A stretch of DNA of 33,450 bases from a virus, in IMG/VR virus record IMGVR_UViG_3300032084_002184, positions 1 through 33,450 of that record; one strand, given 5' to 3'. The translations under genes and the position numbers were made by a program. This document shows, in pieces, positions 33,437 to 33,450 of this stretch (position 1 is the first letter of the stretch; the number at the start of each line of letters is the position of its first letter). The notes beneath the pieces were generated by a model that worked only from the letters and a program-made list of their open reading frames with translations, was not told where the DNA came from and searched no databases.

Positions 33437-33450
33437 GATATTATGATTTT

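Noticed and set aside
1-33450. tRNA genes, CRISPR arrays, integrase or attachment sites
   Set aside because: No cloverleaf with GTTCGAnTC-type arm in a gap, no spaced direct repeats outside the coding repeats noted, and no recombinase motifs were seen; gaps between genes are too small for most of these.

Overview
This window is part of the genome of a tailed double-stranded DNA phage (Caudoviricetes) or a prophage of that type. The evidence is a giant tape-measure-like gene followed by large tail or baseplate genes on the + strand, facing a tightly packed replication and recombination block on the - strand. By eye the DNA is about one third G+C. No rRNA, tRNA, CRISPR array, integrase or IS element was recognised. 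The host is not identified. Shine-Dalgarno sequences and one near-consensus sigma70 promoter are present. SprB-like repeats in one tail protein recall Bacteroidota surface adhesins, but this is not enough to assign a host.

Layout. Bases 1-15612 (+) hold the virion genes: a tape-measure-like protein cut by the window start (2664 visible residues), then four tail/baseplate-type proteins of 531, 646, 308 and 1025 aa, nearly end to end. A hairpin at 15633-15666 separates this unit from the convergent - strand unit. Read in the direction of transcription, the - strand runs from 33416 to 15693: a RecA/UvsX-like protein without its P-loop half, a small VSR-like nuclease, a helical unknown, a Zn-ribbon protein, DnaB-type helicase, DnaG-type primase, dNMP kinase, a PD-(D/E)XK (RecB/Cas4-like) nuclease, the N-terminal half of DNA polymerase III alpha, a 58-aa protein, a DEDDh proofreading exonuclease, and the C-terminal half of polymerase III alpha. 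SSB follows with its own promoter and terminator. Then come two GT-B glycosyltransferases and four small, mostly degenerate sugar-enzyme-like proteins, an EDxHD/NUMOD3 homing-type endonuclease, a Rad52-like annealing protein and a Zn-ribbon protein.

How it works together. The - strand encodes most of a replisome (helicase, primase, polymerase, proofreader, SSB), a nucleotide kinase, and a recombination set (RecA-like, RecB-type nuclease, Rad52-like annealer). Most start and stop codons overlap (ATGA, TGATG), so expression is probably translationally coupled.

Most notable observations: (1) a J-domain with an intact HPD motif inside the tape-measure-like protein, flanked by low-complexity linkers; (2) a polymerase III alpha cut into two genes in the linker just after the third catalytic Asp, with the proofreading exonuclease and a 58-aa gene between the halves and no intein signature; (3) a RecA-like gene that begins after the Walker A segment, possibly a second split replication/recombination gene; (4) a RecB-type nuclease whose conserved N-terminus seems to need a non-AUG start; (5) a glycosyltransferase with a zinc ribbon inserted in its C-terminal Rossmann domain; (6) SprB-like repeats in a tail protein.
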